The notes under the pieces were generated by a model. That model saw nothing but the letters and a program-made list of their open reading frames with translations. It was not told the DNA's origin and did no database searches. Shown here piece by piece: positions 33,569 to 42,351 of a stretch of 64,000 nucleotides of DNA (the first letter of the stretch is position 1; the number at the start of each line of letters is the position of its first letter). The position numbers and the translations under genes were made by a program. Source of the stretch: Arsukibacterium tuosuense (lineage in GTDB: Bacteria; Pseudomonadota; Gammaproteobacteria; Enterobacterales; Alteromonadaceae); assembly GCF_900215315.1 (NCBI RefSeq), contig NZ_OBEB01000003.1, positions 124,001 through 188,000 on the forward strand, given 5' to 3'.

Positions 33569-34243
33569 TTAAGTACCTGAGCGCAACTGCTGCTGAGGTT
33601 GTGAACGACTAAATACCGGCGCAGCAATACCTGCCGCCAGATAAGGCAACAGACGTTGAATAACACCCTCAATATCAACTTCTTCGCTAAAATCCGCTTC
33701 GGCAATCTCCGCAAGCGCTTCATTTGATGCCATGGTAAAAACCACTGTGCCAAGTGAAAAATGCAGCCGCCAGAACAGTTCACTGGCTGGCAACTGGGGA
33801 CAGGATTGCTGTACCAGCAATACAAATTTGTCCAGCACCCGGCCATAATTATGGTTGATAAACCAGCGCAAATGGCCCTGCACATCAGTATAGCCCCGCC
33901 CCAGTAGCTGCAGAAAAATCCGGGTACCATTGTTATGTACCGAATTAAGCTCAAGTAAGGGCTTAACAAAAACCGCTAGTACCTGCGTCAGATTATTCGG
34001 TTGCTGTACTGCCAGCAACCGACTGAACTCCTGGTCCAGACGCGCCATTAGTACTCGTAAGTAACGCTGCAGTACGGCCTGAATTAATTCTTTCTTTGAA
34101 CCAAAATGATAATTAACCGCGGCCAGATTAACTTCAGCCAAACTGGTTATCTGCCGCAATGACGTGTCATTAAAACCCGTTTCAGCAAACAGGCTTTGTG
34201 CTGCATCCAGAATTTTTTGTTGAGTGTTTTGTTTAGCGACCAT
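33569..34243 (-). CDS. psrA: TetR-family fatty-acid regulator PsrA
   Basis: 224 aa from the ATG at 34243 (a GTG two codons earlier is possible). N-terminal TetR helix-turn-helix (ILDAAQSLFAETGFNDTSLRQI...VNLAAVNYHFGSKKELIQAVL in parts) and a ligand domain whose LFWRLHFSLGTVVFTMAS and FIxLLGRGYxxxQGHLR-like segment follow Pseudomonas PsrA. Family knowledge: PsrA senses long-chain acyl groups and represses fad genes and itself. It forms an operon with fadE (11-bp gap). PsrA-like palindromes lie directly upstream (34257-34287), which fits autoregulation. Confidence 0.85.
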   Translation of the reverse strand: MVAKQNTQQKILDAAQSLFAETGFNDTSLRQITSLAEVNLAAVNYHFGSKKELIQAVLQRYLRVLMARLDQEFSRLLAVQQPNNLTQVLAVFVKPLLELNSVHNNGTRIFLQLLGRGYTDVQGHLRWFINHNYGRVLDKFVLLVQQSCPQLPASELFWRLHFSLGTVVFTMASNEALAEIAEADFSEEVDIEGVIQRLLPYLAAGIAAPVFSRSQPQQQLRSGT

Positions 34244-34256
34244 ATCCACCGCACAA

Positions 34257-34287
34257 TTTAAACAAGTGTTTGAAATGTACGTTTGAA
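34257..34287 (-). promoter_or_regulatory. Tandem PsrA-like operators
   Basis: Two overlapping palindromes. The first, at 34257-34274, has the form AAAC-N4-GTTT inside TTTAAACAAGTGTTTGAA. The second, at 34270-34287, reads TTGAAATGTACGTTTGAA. They share the TTTGAA between them. The AAAC-N4-GTTT core matches the PsrA consensus as I remember it. They lie 14-44 bp upstream of the psrA ATG, where binding would block the psrA-fadE promoter. Confidence 0.6.
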
Positions 34288-34465
34288 TTCAATTTATGTC
34301 AAGCGACAACTGCCTTACTGGTCTGACATCCTACTGCAGTTTTATTTAAAAGCTTTATTTGCCAAGACAAATTCTGCAGGTCATCGCTGACGAAAAAAAA
34401 CGCTTGACATTATTTGGCCACTGAGCGAACTTTGCTGTCATCTTAATCAACCGGAGAGTAGCCTG

Positions 34466-34537
34466 ATGCAAAAATGCGCCCGCAATCATTGTTACTATTG
34501 CTCTCCGTTTTACCTGTCTGAATGGTTCAATAATTAG
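34466..34537 (+). CDS. Putative 23-residue aromatic-rich leader peptide
   Basis: ATG at 34466 with GGAGAG 7-9 nt upstream and a TAG stop at 34535-34537. The peptide is rich in aromatic residues (Tyr10, Tyr11, Phe15, Tyr16, Trp20, Phe21) and has three Cys (4, 9, 12); the core is RNHCYYCSPFYLSEWF. It is too short for a folded protein. A stem-loop follows 5 nt after the stop. Position, composition and downstream hairpin suggest a regulatory leader peptide for the receptor gene. There is no homology evidence, so expression is unproven. Confidence 0.4.
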   Translation: MQKCARNHCYYCSPFYLSEWFNN

Positions 34538-34542
34538 TTCTC

Positions 34543-34561
34543 CCTCTGCGTCAGGCAGAGG
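34543..34561 (+). promoter_or_regulatory. Stem-loop directly after the leader ORF
   Basis: CCTCTGC/GCAGAGG with a 5-nt loop (34550-34554), followed by CTTTCCC. The stem is strong but the following U-run is short, so a classical terminator is uncertain. It could be an attenuator or ribosome-pausing element. Confidence 0.5.
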
Positions 34562-34711
34562 CTTTCCCGTAGTGTATTTAAAATAATTCCAGTATTTTGC
34601 TGCCTTTAAATCGCCTGCGGGGTGTATCTATCCGTTTCTGCTTTGACGCACTTTTCCCTTTTTTAATCAGATTGCCGCTAAAGGCAACGTTTGTAATCCA
34701 GAGGAATGTGT

Positions 34712-37315
34712 ATGTACTTTAAAGCAAAAATGAAGCTATCCACCTTAAGCGCAGCGGTTATATTGGCCGCCACCGGCCAACACGCACTGGCAGCAGAGGA
34801 AACCACTGCTGAAGAGCAAAAAATTGAAAAAATTCAGATCACCGGTTCCCGCTTAAAAGGCGTGGATATGGAAGGGGCTAACCCGGTACAGGTGTTCAGC
34901 CGTGAAGATATGGCCAAACGCGGCTATGACAGTGTTGGATCTTTCCTGCGTGACTTACCACAAGCTTCCAGTGCCGGTACCTTTACCGAAAATGGCGGTG
35001 TTGGCGGTGCAGACGGTGCGCCAGCAGGTTCATCGGGTGTCAGTCTGCGTGGTCTGGGTAGTAGCTCTACCCTGGTACTGGTGAACGGCCGGCGGGTCGC
35101 AGTAGATTCTTTTACCAATGGCTTTGACTCGTTCGTCAACGTCAACGCTATCCCGATGTCTGCATTAGAACGGGTTGAAGTACTGACCGACGGTGCCTCG
35201 TCGGTATACGGTTCTGATGCCATCGCCGGGGTAATCAATTTTATTCTGCGTAAAGACGTAGAAGGCCATGAAGTATCAGTGTCCTACGGTGATGATACTA
35301 AAAGCAGTGACTTTGGTCGCACCAACCTGACTTATGTCGGCGGCTTTAATACCGAAAATAGCAATACCACGCTGGTAGTCGATTACTTTGATCGCAATGC
35401 CCTGTTTAACAGTGACCGGCCAATTGACGTAACGTTAACATCCAGCACCCGGGTCAGCATCGATGGCGCCGATTATGCAGAACCCTGGTGTGGCGATAAT
35501 GTCAGCAGCGGTGGCACGCGCTGTCGTTATGACTATGTTATTGAGCGGGCCATTCAGCCAGATACCACCTCTATTGGCGCTACCCTGCACCACAATTTCC
35601 AACTGGCCAATGGCAGTGAATTCTTTGCCGAAGCAATGTTTCAGAATAATACCGGCTCGGCATATGACTCTGCAGCGGCATTCGATGTACGGGTAGCAGG
35701 TGATTCACCGCTGGTACCTGAGTGGGCCCGTGCCATTGATGCTGAAGATGGTGAAGTAAACCAAATCCGGGTGCGCTCCCGCTTCCCGGAAACCCGGGTC
35801 CAGGATTACGACACAACCAGTTATCGTTTATTAGCAGGTTTACGCGGCGAACTGGGGTTGTGGTCATGGGAAAGTGCAGCAACCTACGGCAAAACCGACA
35901 ATGAAATCACTCATGTTCAGGGTTACATGGGTATTGATAAAGTAAATGACGCCATTGCTAACGGCAGCTTTGATCCTTTCAATTTAGGTCGGGATAACAG
36001 CAGCAACGCCATTGCTGCTGTGCGCGAGCTGGCGCCCCGGGTTGGTGAATCAGAGGTTTTCTCAGTCGATTTTAATATCGCAGGAGATTTAGCCATTGAA
36101 TTACCAGCTGGCAATATCAGTGCAGTATTCGGCGGTGAATTCCGAAGTGAAGACATTTTTGACCGTCCGGCGCTGGTTGCCAAAAATGGCGGTGTATTCG
36201 CGCTGGGTGCCAGTGACGCCGCAGCAGATCGGACCCAATATGCAGCATACGGTGAATTTAATCTGCCATTGACTGATAACCTGGATATGATTGCCGCCCT
36301 TCGCTACGATCATTACAGCGACTTTGGTGGTGATACTAACCCTAAATTATCACTGCGCTACCGGGCAACAGATGATCTCATCGTCCGCGCCTCGTGGAGC
36401 ACCGGTTTCAGAGCTCCGTCATTGTCACAACTGGGTGCCGGCGAATCTTTGGGCTCGGCTTACATTAACTGCGGTGCTGACCAGCCGTTTGATGCGCTGT
36501 GTGGTGATTTTGGCGCCTCAGCCGGTGAGCTGGAGCTGGATCAGGAAACACTGGGCAACCGTGGCCTGAATGCAGAAAACTCAGAAGCCGTTAACGTTGG
36601 TTTCTCCTGGAACCTGACCGACAACCTGCAAGTTACTGCAGACTACTGGCGTTATGACCATACTGATATCGTCGATGTTGATGCCAATACCACCTTAAAA
36701 GCCTGTATTGCCGGTACTGCACCCACAACCACCAGTATTGATGCTCTGAACGGCGAATTTGGTTGTGTGCTGGATGCTGGCGACGATTTAGTCTTCTTAC
36801 GAACCGGTTTTTTCAACGTCGGTAGTCAGGAAACCGACGGGGTTGACGTTAAAATCAACTATCAACTGAACACCGACAGCTTGGGTACCTTTAAACTGTT
36901 TGCTGCCGGCACCAAAACCTTTTCTTATGAGCGCCAGATTAACCCGGAGAGTGGTACTGAGGACTTACTGGGTAAACTAAGCGGCGCCAATGAAATTGCC
37001 CGACCAGACTTTGTTGCTGACTTCGGCACTGATTGGAGCCTGAATAACTGGACCGCCAGTTTATCTGCGCACTACATCAGTGAACTGGGTGATGGCGACT
37101 TTAAATTTGGTGGCAACGAAACGGTTGATGCCTGGCTGGTATTCAGCGGCAGTGTCGGTTATGAGCTGACAGACAGTCAGCGGGTATTACTGACCGTTCG
37201 CAACCTGACGGACGAAAAGCCACCTTATGCGTCATCGCCAACCAATGGCTATGCCAGTTCAGTACATGACTGGACCGGCAGTTTATGGACAGTACGTTAC
37301 ACTGTTAACTTCTAA
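34712..37315 (+). CDS. TonB-dependent outer-membrane receptor
   Basis: 867 aa from the ATG at 34712, six nt after GAGGA; the ATG at 34706 abuts the ribosome site. Signal peptide (about 1-27, ending QHALAAEE), N-terminal motif IEKIQITGSRLKG, plug domain about 45-165 (SLRGLGSSSTLVLVNGRRV, ERVEVLTDGASSVYGSDAIAGVINF in parts), and a 22-strand barrel ending LLTVRNLTDEKPPY...WTVRYTVNF with the terminal Phe. This is the large Alteromonadales/Xanthomonas-type receptor group. Substrate is not evident; no ABC or MFS transporter or siderophore gene is adjacent, and no clear Fur box was found. Confidence 0.93.
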   Translation: MYFKAKMKLSTLSAAVILAATGQHALAAEETTAEEQKIEKIQITGSRLKGVDMEGANPVQVFSREDMAKRGYDSVGSFLRDLPQASSAGTFTENGGVGGADGAPAGSSGVSLRGLGSSSTLVLVNGRRVAVDSFTNGFDSFVNVNAIPMSALERVEVLTDGASSVYGSDAIAGVINFILRKDVEGHEVSVSYGDDTKSSDFGRTNLTYVGGFNTENSNTTLVVDYFDRNALFNSDRPIDVTLTSSTRVSIDGADYAEPWCGDNVSSGGTRCRYDYVIERAIQPDTTSIGATLHHNFQLANGSEFFAEAMFQNNTGSAYDSAAAFDVRVAGDSPLVPEWARAIDAEDGEVNQIRVRSRFPETRVQDYDTTSYRLLAGLRGELGLWSWESAATYGKTDNEITHVQGYMGIDKVNDAIANGSFDPFNLGRDNSSNAIAAVRELAPRVGESEVFSVDFNIAGDLAIELPAGNISAVFGGEFRSEDIFDRPALVAKNGGVFALGASDAAADRTQYAAYGEFNLPLTDNLDMIAALRYDHYSDFGGDTNPKLSLRYRATDDLIVRASWSTGFRAPSLSQLGAGESLGSAYINCGADQPFDALCGDFGASAGELELDQETLGNRGLNAENSEAVNVGFSWNLTDNLQVTADYWRYDHTDIVDVDANTTLKACIAGTAPTTTSIDALNGEFGCVLDAGDDLVFLRTGFFNVGSQETDGVDVKINYQLNTDSLGTFKLFAAGTKTFSYERQINPESGTEDLLGKLSGANEIARPDFVADFGTDWSLNNWTASLSAHYISELGDGDFKFGGNETVDAWLVFSGSVGYELTDSQRVLLTVRNLTDEKPPYASSPTNGYASSVHDWTGSLWTVRYTVNF

Positions 37316-37361
37316 CATGACTGCAGCATAGTACAGATCAGACATAATCCTGATCCACCAC

Positions 37362-37388
37362 AAAAAAGGGGCTGAAAAGCCCCTTTTT
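37362..37388 (+). terminator. Intrinsic terminator of the TonB receptor gene
   Basis: GGGGCT/AGCCCC with a GAAA tetraloop (37368-37373 and 37378-37383), six A before and five T after. Confidence 0.93.
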
Positions 37389-37474
37389 GTATTAGTTAAC
37401 GCTGGCGTGGCGGCTTATCCTTACTTAAACTGATAGCCAGCATTGTTTTGTCGTCCCTTTATACGGAGTAGCTT

Positions 37475-38743
37475 TTGTCTGCGCTGAAAATAAAACCTGA
37501 ACAAGTTAAATTGGGCTATGCCATTAAGCTACCCAGCGGCTGGATGAAACACCCTTTTCTGTCCAGTAATATGCTGATAGAGAATCAGCAACAATTGCAT
37601 ATCATTAAAAACCTGGGGCTGGATTATGTTTATTTCTATCCGGAGAAAAGTAAGCAAATCACTGAAGACCCCACTGCCACTAATTTATCTGAACAGGAAG
37701 AAATAGAATTTAACAGTAAAATGTCTGAAGCGCAGGCGAAAATGCTTAACGAAAAAATGCGCAGAATTGAGCAGGCAAAAGCACACCGGCGTGATATTCA
37801 GAAAACCGAAAAAGCCTTTAACCACTCTTTGAGTCAGGTGCGTGATCTGATGAAACAAGTGAGCGGCCGGCCACTGAATGCTATTACCGAAGCATCCCAG
37901 CTAATTAGCCAGTTAGTCGACACCATCGTTAATGCCGAAAGCCTGATCCTGCATTTAATTTCCTCAGGCAATAAAGATCAGGAAACCCTGTATTATCATG
38001 TGCTGAACGTCTCTATTGTCAGCATGATGCTGGCTCGTAACCTTGGTTTTTCTGCGGCAGATATCAAAATAATCGGTATTGGTGCGTTGTTTCACGACAT
38101 CGGCAAGCTAAAAATACCCAGCCAGATTTTGCGCAAAACAACACCGTTAACTGCTCCCGAACAGAACTTATTAAAAATGCATACCAAGTACGGTACCGAT
38201 TTGGTCGGGCTGGCAGATACTTTCCCGCTTGAGGCCTGGCCGGTTATAGAACAGCATCACGAATATCTGGATGGCACGGGCTACCCTAAAGGCCTTAAAA
38301 ACGACCAGATTAATAAACTGGCGCATATTGTGGCGGTAGTGAACGAATTTGATAGTTTGTGTCATCCGGCCGATCCGACTAAAGCCCGCTCGCCGCATCA
38401 TGCACTGGCCTACCTGTACCGGAGTATGAAAGGTAAGCTGGACGATACGACAATGCGGGTAATGATTAAAATGATGGGGGTATATCCACCCGGTACCGTG
38501 GTAATGTTGAGCGACCAACGGATAGCTATGGTAATGTCAGTTAACAGTGACAGCTTGCTGCAACCTAACGTGATGATTTACGAGCCGGAAGTGCCGAGAC
38601 TGGAAGCGCCGGTCATCAGCCTGGACAGCGACGCCCTTACCATCAGTAAAGTATTGACCATAGCGAGCTTACCCGAGCGGGTCAGAGAGTACCTGAACCC
38701 CAGAGCCCAGGTCAGTTATTATGTTCAGGGTAAACCGGGTTAA
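37475..38743 (+). CDS. HD-GYP cyclic-di-GMP phosphodiesterase with DUF3391
   Basis: 422 aa from a TTG start with GGAG 6 nt upstream. An N-terminal DUF3391-like domain (about 1-120: [19 protein letters not shown]) is followed by an HD-GYP domain (about 145-350). Metal and substrate motifs are intact: His207-Asp208 ([11 protein letters not shown]), HHE at 261-263 and GTGYP at 267-271. The protein is therefore expected to hydrolyse c-di-GMP to pGpG/GMP in the cytoplasm, lowering biofilm-type signals. No receiver domain or membrane helix is seen, so the input is probably DUF3391. Confidence 0.92.
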   Translation: MSALKIKPEQVKLGYAIKLPSGWMKHPFLSSNMLIENQQQLHIIKNLGLDYVYFYPEKSKQITEDPTATNLSEQEEIEFNSKMSEAQAKMLNEKMRRIEQAKAHRRDIQKTEKAFNHSLSQVRDLMKQVSGRPLNAITEASQLISQLVDTIVNAESLILHLISSGNKDQETLYYHVLNVSIVSMMLARNLGFSAADIKIIGIGALFHDIGKLKIPSQILRKTTPLTAPEQNLLKMHTKYGTDLVGLADTFPLEAWPVIEQHHEYLDGTGYPKGLKNDQINKLAHIVAVVNEFDSLCHPADPTKARSPHHALAYLYRSMKGKLDDTTMRVMIKMMGVYPPGTVVMLSDQRIAMVMSVNSDSLLQPNVMIYEPEVPRLEAPVISLDSDALTISKVLTIASLPERVREYLNPRAQVSYYVQGKPG

Positions 38744-38786
38744 GCTGTTACAAAAAAAGACTAATAAAAAGCATGGGGAACACCAG

Positions 38787-39413
38787 ATGCACGTTACCGA
38801 AGTAAAGCACCCATTGGTTCAGCATAAAATTGGTTTGCTCAGAGCAGCAGATATAAGTACCAAGCAGTTCCGGCAATTAGCCGCTGAACTGGGTAGCTTA
38901 TTAACCTATGAGGCCACCAAAGATTTACCGACTGAAACCACCAGCATCGAGACCTGGAATGGCAAATGCCAGATAGAGCAAATTCAGGGTAAAAAAGTCA
39001 CCATAGTCCCAATTTTAAGGGCTGGTTTAGGGATGCTGGATGGCGTGCTGGATTTACTGCCCAGTGCGAGGATCAGTGTGGTCGGTATTTATCGTGACGA
39101 AACCACCCTGCAACCGGTGCCTTACTTTCACAAACTGGCGGCAGATTTGGAACAGCGCCTGGCGCTGGTGGTGGACCCAATGCTGGCAACCGGTGGTTCG
39201 ATGATTGCCACCATTGATTTGTTGAAAAAACAGGGCTGTCAGCGCATCAAAGCGCTGGTGCTGGTAGCCGCTCCGGAAGGCATCAAAGCCCTTAGCGCAG
39301 CGCATCCTGAAATTGAACTCTACACCGCCGCCGTAGACACAGGTTTAAACGAACATGGCTACATTTTGCCTGGCCTCGGCGATGCCGGCGATAAGTTATT
39401 TGGCACCCGTTGA
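38787..39413 (+). CDS. upp: Uracil phosphoribosyltransferase
   Basis: 208 aa from the ATG at 38787 with GGGGAA 7 nt upstream. Family strings [41 protein letters not shown]-binding [16 protein letters not shown] and the C-terminal uracil-binding [17 protein letters not shown]. It salvages uracil to UMP. It stands 43 bp after the HD-GYP gene, probably with its own promoter; no uraA permease follows here. Confidence 0.97.
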   Translation: MHVTEVKHPLVQHKIGLLRAADISTKQFRQLAAELGSLLTYEATKDLPTETTSIETWNGKCQIEQIQGKKVTIVPILRAGLGMLDGVLDLLPSARISVVGIYRDETTLQPVPYFHKLAADLEQRLALVVDPMLATGGSMIATIDLLKKQGCQRIKALVLVAAPEGIKALSAAHPEIELYTAAVDTGLNEHGYILPGLGDAGDKLFGTR

Positions 39414-39438
39414 AGCCACTTGCCTGCGCTGATAAAAC

Positions 39439-39459
39439 ATGGCACTTTGGTGCCATTTT
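39439..39459 (+). terminator. Short terminator after upp
   Basis: ATGGCAC/GTGCCAT with a TTTG loop (39439-39445 and 39450-39456) and a short T-run. Confidence 0.7.
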
Positions 39460-39478
39460 ACGTTAGCGGACAGCTATT

Positions 39479-40360
39479 TTGGATTTAATACCCTGGCATT
39501 ACCCTACACACTATGGTTTTACTTTACGCGGTTATCACACCACACCAAGCGGTAAACCTGTGCTACATATGCTGCATGGCAACGGCTTTTGCAGCCGCAC
39601 TTACCTGCCCCTGCTGCAACATTTAAACCAACACTTTGACTTTTTCCTGTCTGACGCCCAGGGCCACGGCGACAGCGATCACGGCGGGCCGTTTTTAGGC
39701 TGGAATATCAGCGCCGATCTGGCTGAATCAGCGTTACTGGCACACCAGCACCTGTTCGCTGATCAGCCGGTTATTGGTGTAGGCCATAGTTTTGGTGGTG
39801 TGCTGACCGCACTCATTCATAGTAAAGCTGACAGCCCGTTTCAACAAACGATTCTGCTAGACCCGGTGTTGTTTACTCCCTCTATGCTGGCGCTAATGCG
39901 CTCACTGAATGGGGTGGGTCTGTACCGCAAAAACCCGATGGCTAAAGCGGCACTGCGCCGTCGTCAGCATTGGCCGGACAAAGACACCGCTCACAACTAT
40001 CTTAACAACCGCGGCATGTTTAAAAACTGGCAACCTGAAGCGCTGGCTGCTTATATTGACCATGCTCTGGTAACGACTGAACAGGGTATTAAGCTGAAAT
40101 GTAAACCGGAACGAGAGGCTGAGATTTTCAGCTCGTACCCCGATAAACTCTGGCGACAACTCAGCCAGCCCTGCCCGCCAACACTGATAATTTATGGTAA
40201 AAACAGTTATCCTTTTATCCGTAGCGCAGTTGAAAAATGGCAACGTCGCAATCCGGCAGTTCAGAGTATCCTAACAGACGGTGGACACTGCTTTATGCAG
40301 GAAAACCCTGCCGCCACTGCAAGGCTGATGCTGCAGCACTTAGACCTCAGTGCCGGGTAA
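39479..40360 (+). CDS. Alpha/beta hydrolase
   Basis: 293 aa from a TTG start (no good ATG gives the complete first strand). Oxyanion HGNGFCSRTY, LSDAQGHGDSDH, nucleophile Ser104 in VGHSFGGV, and catalytic His270 in DGGHCFMQENP. The cap has a basic patch (ALRRRQHW). It is a cytoplasmic soluble hydrolase with unknown substrate. It resembles the haloperoxidase/esterase-like branch often annotated only as alpha/beta hydrolase. Confidence 0.85.
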   Translation: MDLIPWHYPTHYGFTLRGYHTTPSGKPVLHMLHGNGFCSRTYLPLLQHLNQHFDFFLSDAQGHGDSDHGGPFLGWNISADLAESALLAHQHLFADQPVIGVGHSFGGVLTALIHSKADSPFQQTILLDPVLFTPSMLALMRSLNGVGLYRKNPMAKAALRRRQHWPDKDTAHNYLNNRGMFKNWQPEALAAYIDHALVTTEQGIKLKCKPEREAEIFSSYPDKLWRQLSQPCPPTLIIYGKNSYPFIRSAVEKWQRRNPAVQSILTDGGHCFMQENPAATARLMLQHLDLSAG

Positions 40361-40424
40361 AATTGGCGTTATAAATAGCGCAGCTTTACGTTATAATGCG
40401 CCAAAATGGAATCAGGGTATGCAG

Positions 40425-41528
40425 ATGAGAAAGTCGTTATTACTAGTGGCACTGGTGTTGGCAGGTTGTAGCCAACTGCCTGCACCTGAACAGGTTTCGC
40501 CAGATAAAGTCAGGAGCCCCGAGCCTGCAGCACAACAAGTGCAGGAAGAGGTCGTGCCTGACAGTGATACTACCGAAGCAATCGCCACTAATTTTGAACA
40601 AATTTTTATTGATAGTGATATTAGTTTTACCGGCACCCTTCCCTGTGCTGATTGTCCGGGTATTCAGTACCATTTAAATCTTTATCGCGATGGCCGCTTT
40701 GAAGTTCGCCAGCAGTACCTGGAACGTGGTGATATCAATATTATTAAAGGGATCTGGTTGCTTGAAAAACGTAACCTGCATTTGGTTAACCAGCAGCATA
40801 CCCTGCCAGCGTTCTATTTTTCCAACAACAACCAGCTTGCAATGCTTGATTTAGCAGGTAAGCCGATTAGCTCAGCGCTGAATTACCAGTTAAAACGCGA
40901 AACTGATTTTATTAAGCTCGATACCCGCCAGCCCATGCTGGGCTTGTATTTTCTAAATGATAATCAGGCTACTTTTACGTTATGCCAGTCTGGTGAAAGT
41001 CTGCCTGTCGCCAACACCCAACACCATCTACCCATGATGCGCCACTACCAGCAGGATGAACGATTCCGTAACAATGCCGTTATTGCTACCCTGGTGGGAC
41101 GTAAACAGGACAATGCTCAGGGCGAAACTCAGTTACTGATAGAAAAATTTGAGCAGTTCTGGCCTAACGCGGTTTGTCCCGATCCCTATGCTCCCGGCCA
41201 AATCCAGGGCATTGTCTGGCGGGCAGAAAAACTGGCTGGTCGTTACCTGCCTCAACAACTGAATGTCAGAATGATTTTTGACTCCCAGGACCGGTTATAC
41301 GGCTTTGCCGGTTGCAACAGCTTTAACGGCAGCTACAAGCACCAAGCTAACCGCCTGAACGTGGCAGGACTTGCCAGTACCCAGAAGTATTGCAGCAACA
41401 GCAGTGATGTTGAACAGCAGTTCACCAGCTCATTACAAGCTGCCGATAGGGCTGAAGTAAACGGCGATAAATTACAACTGTTTAAAGACAATAACCTGCT
41501 GATCGAATTTAAACCGGCGCTTAATTAA
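40425..41528 (+). CDS. Lipoprotein with NlpE-like and META (HslJ) domains
   Basis: 367 aa from the ATG at 40425 (AGGG 7 nt upstream; another ATG sits 6 nt earlier). Lipobox LVLAGC gives Cys15 as the lipidated residue, followed by a Pro/Glu-rich tether. An NlpE-type domain starts around residue 65 with the CADCPG metal-like pair and YRDGRFEVRQQYLERG. The C-terminal META/HslJ domain (about 265-365) shows VRMIFDSQDRLYGFAGCNSF and GLASTQKYC. NlpE in E. coli senses lipoprotein and redox trouble for the Cpx response; HslJ/META proteins are heat-shock lipoproteins. It probably acts on the periplasmic face of the outer membrane. A TATAAT box lies at 40392-40397. Confidence 0.85.
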   Translation: MRKSLLLVALVLAGCSQLPAPEQVSPDKVRSPEPAAQQVQEEVVPDSDTTEAIATNFEQIFIDSDISFTGTLPCADCPGIQYHLNLYRDGRFEVRQQYLERGDINIIKGIWLLEKRNLHLVNQQHTLPAFYFSNNNQLAMLDLAGKPISSALNYQLKRETDFIKLDTRQPMLGLYFLNDNQATFTLCQSGESLPVANTQHHLPMMRHYQQDERFRNNAVIATLVGRKQDNAQGETQLLIEKFEQFWPNAVCPDPYAPGQIQGIVWRAEKLAGRYLPQQLNVRMIFDSQDRLYGFAGCNSFNGSYKHQANRLNVAGLASTQKYCSNSSDVEQQFTSSLQAADRAEVNGDKLQLFKDNNLLIEFKPALN

Positions 41529-41550
41529 AACCCGGTAACACTGAACTAAA

Positions 41551-41579
41551 AAAACGGCTCTGAATTGAGCCGTTTTTTT
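41551..41579 (+). terminator. Intrinsic terminator of the NlpE-META gene
   Basis: ACGGCTC/GAGCCGT (41554-41560 with 41567-41573), flanked by A and T runs. Confidence 0.9.
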
Positions 41580-41609
41580 ATTGCTAGCGTTTACTCATGA
41601 TTTTCAGGC

Positions 41610-41647
41610 AAAAAAATACCCTCAAACCAACGGTAGTGAGGGTATTT
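41610..41647 (-). terminator. Intrinsic terminator of the thrS-infC-rpmI-rplT operon
   Basis: AAATACCCTCA/TGAGGGTATTT (41614-41624 and 41637-41647). On the minus strand it ends in seven T (complement of 41610-41616), 40 nt after the rplT stop. Confidence 0.92.
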
Positions 41648-41686
41648 AAGCCACTGTCAGGTGGCTTCCGATGCTATCGGCTTATA

Positions 41687-42043
41687 TCAGACTAAGGCTT
41701 CTTTTGCTTTAGATACTAAAGCAGTGAAAGCGGCTTTGTCGTATACAGCGATGTCGGCCAGGATCTTACGATCGATTTCAACAGAGGCTTTTTTCAGGCC
41801 TGCGATGAAACGGCTGTAAGATAAACCGTTCATCCGTGACGCTGCGTTAATACGCGCGATCCACAGTTGACGGAACTGACGCTTACGCTGACGACGGTCA
41901 CGATAAGCATATTGACCGGCTTTAATAACGGCCTGGAAAGCAACACGATAAACACGACTGCGGGCACCGTAATAACCCTTAGCCTGGTTTAACACCTTCT
42001 TATGACGCGCGCGCGCCGTCACACCACGTTTTACTCTTGGCAT
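41687..42043 (-). CDS. rplT: 50S ribosomal protein L20
   Basis: 118 aa, universal length. [33 protein letters not shown], and [20 protein letters not shown] are diagnostic. It binds 23S rRNA early in 50S assembly and in E. coli represses rpmI-rplT translation. It follows rpmI by 16 bp. Confidence 0.98.
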   Translation of the reverse strand: MPRVKRGVTARARHKKVLNQAKGYYGARSRVYRVAFQAVIKAGQYAYRDRRQRKRQFRQLWIARINAASRMNGLSYSRFIAGLKKASVEIDRKILADIAVYDKAAFTALVSKAKEALV

Positions 42044-42059
42044 TTCTGACTCCTGTTAA

Positions 42060-42257
42060 TTATGCGTACGGCATGCAACGGACTAAGCCGGCAATGTCTA
42101 CTTTAGCGACTAAGGTTTTTGGACCTAACTGACGCTTACGCTTAGAAGTCTTCTTCGTCAAAATGTGGCGAAGGTGTGATTGCTTACGTTTAAAGCTACC
42201 AGAAGCGGTTTTTTTGAAACGCTTCGCGGCACCTTTATTGGTTTTCATCTTTGGCAT
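42060..42257 (-). CDS. rpmI: 50S ribosomal protein L35
   Basis: 65 aa. [20 protein letters not shown] and [18 protein letters not shown] are the family strings. It is separated from infC by 91 bp that contain an intrinsic terminator, unlike the tighter spacing to rplT. Confidence 0.98.
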   Translation of the reverse strand: MPKMKTNKGAAKRFKKTASGSFKRKQSHLRHILTKKTSKRKRQLGPKTLVAKVDIAGLVRCMPYA

Positions 42258-42291
42258 AGTATTTAAACTCGCATTGTTAAGTTACAACGAA

Positions 42292-42351
42292 TAATAAGGC
42301 GTTAAAAAACTGCGGCAAGCCGCAGCTAAATAAACTTGAAGGCACTTATTA
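42292..42351 (-). promoter_or_regulatory. Candidate attenuator in the infC-rpmI gap
   Basis: On the minus strand CTGCGG-CTTG-CCGCAG followed by six T (42304-42325) is a textbook intrinsic terminator, 23 nt after infC. An outer pairing TAATAAG/CTTATTA (42345-42351 with 42292-42298) encloses it. No convincing promoter fits between it and rpmI, so readthrough must be normal or regulated. L20 is the likely effector by analogy with L20-dependent control elsewhere. Confidence 0.6.

Larger units (their letters stand above)
34288..34711 (+). promoter_or_regulatory. Long leader region of the TonB-dependent receptor
   Basis: About 420 bp between the psrA operators and the receptor. It contains a consensus -35 TTGACA (34404-34409) with no strong -10 (best match AACTTT-like at about 34428), a 23-codon ORF (34466-34537), a hairpin just after it (34543-34561) and a small hairpin TTGCC/GGCAA (34672-34676 with 34683-34687... 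measured 34672-34687) ahead of the GAGGA ribosome site (34701-34705). CGGAGAG (34452-34458), which includes the small ORF's ribosome site, is perfectly complementary to CTCTCCG (34501-34507) inside that ORF. Confidence 0.55.

Noticed and set aside
33478..33969. 163-codon frame spanning the psrA-fadE junction on the minus strand
   Set aside because: It overlaps two confident genes in another frame and shows no family character.
34244..34711. Fur box before the TonB receptor
   Set aside because: No stretch approaches the 19-bp GATAATGATAATCATTATC consensus; the best A/T-rich parts lack the hexamer pattern.
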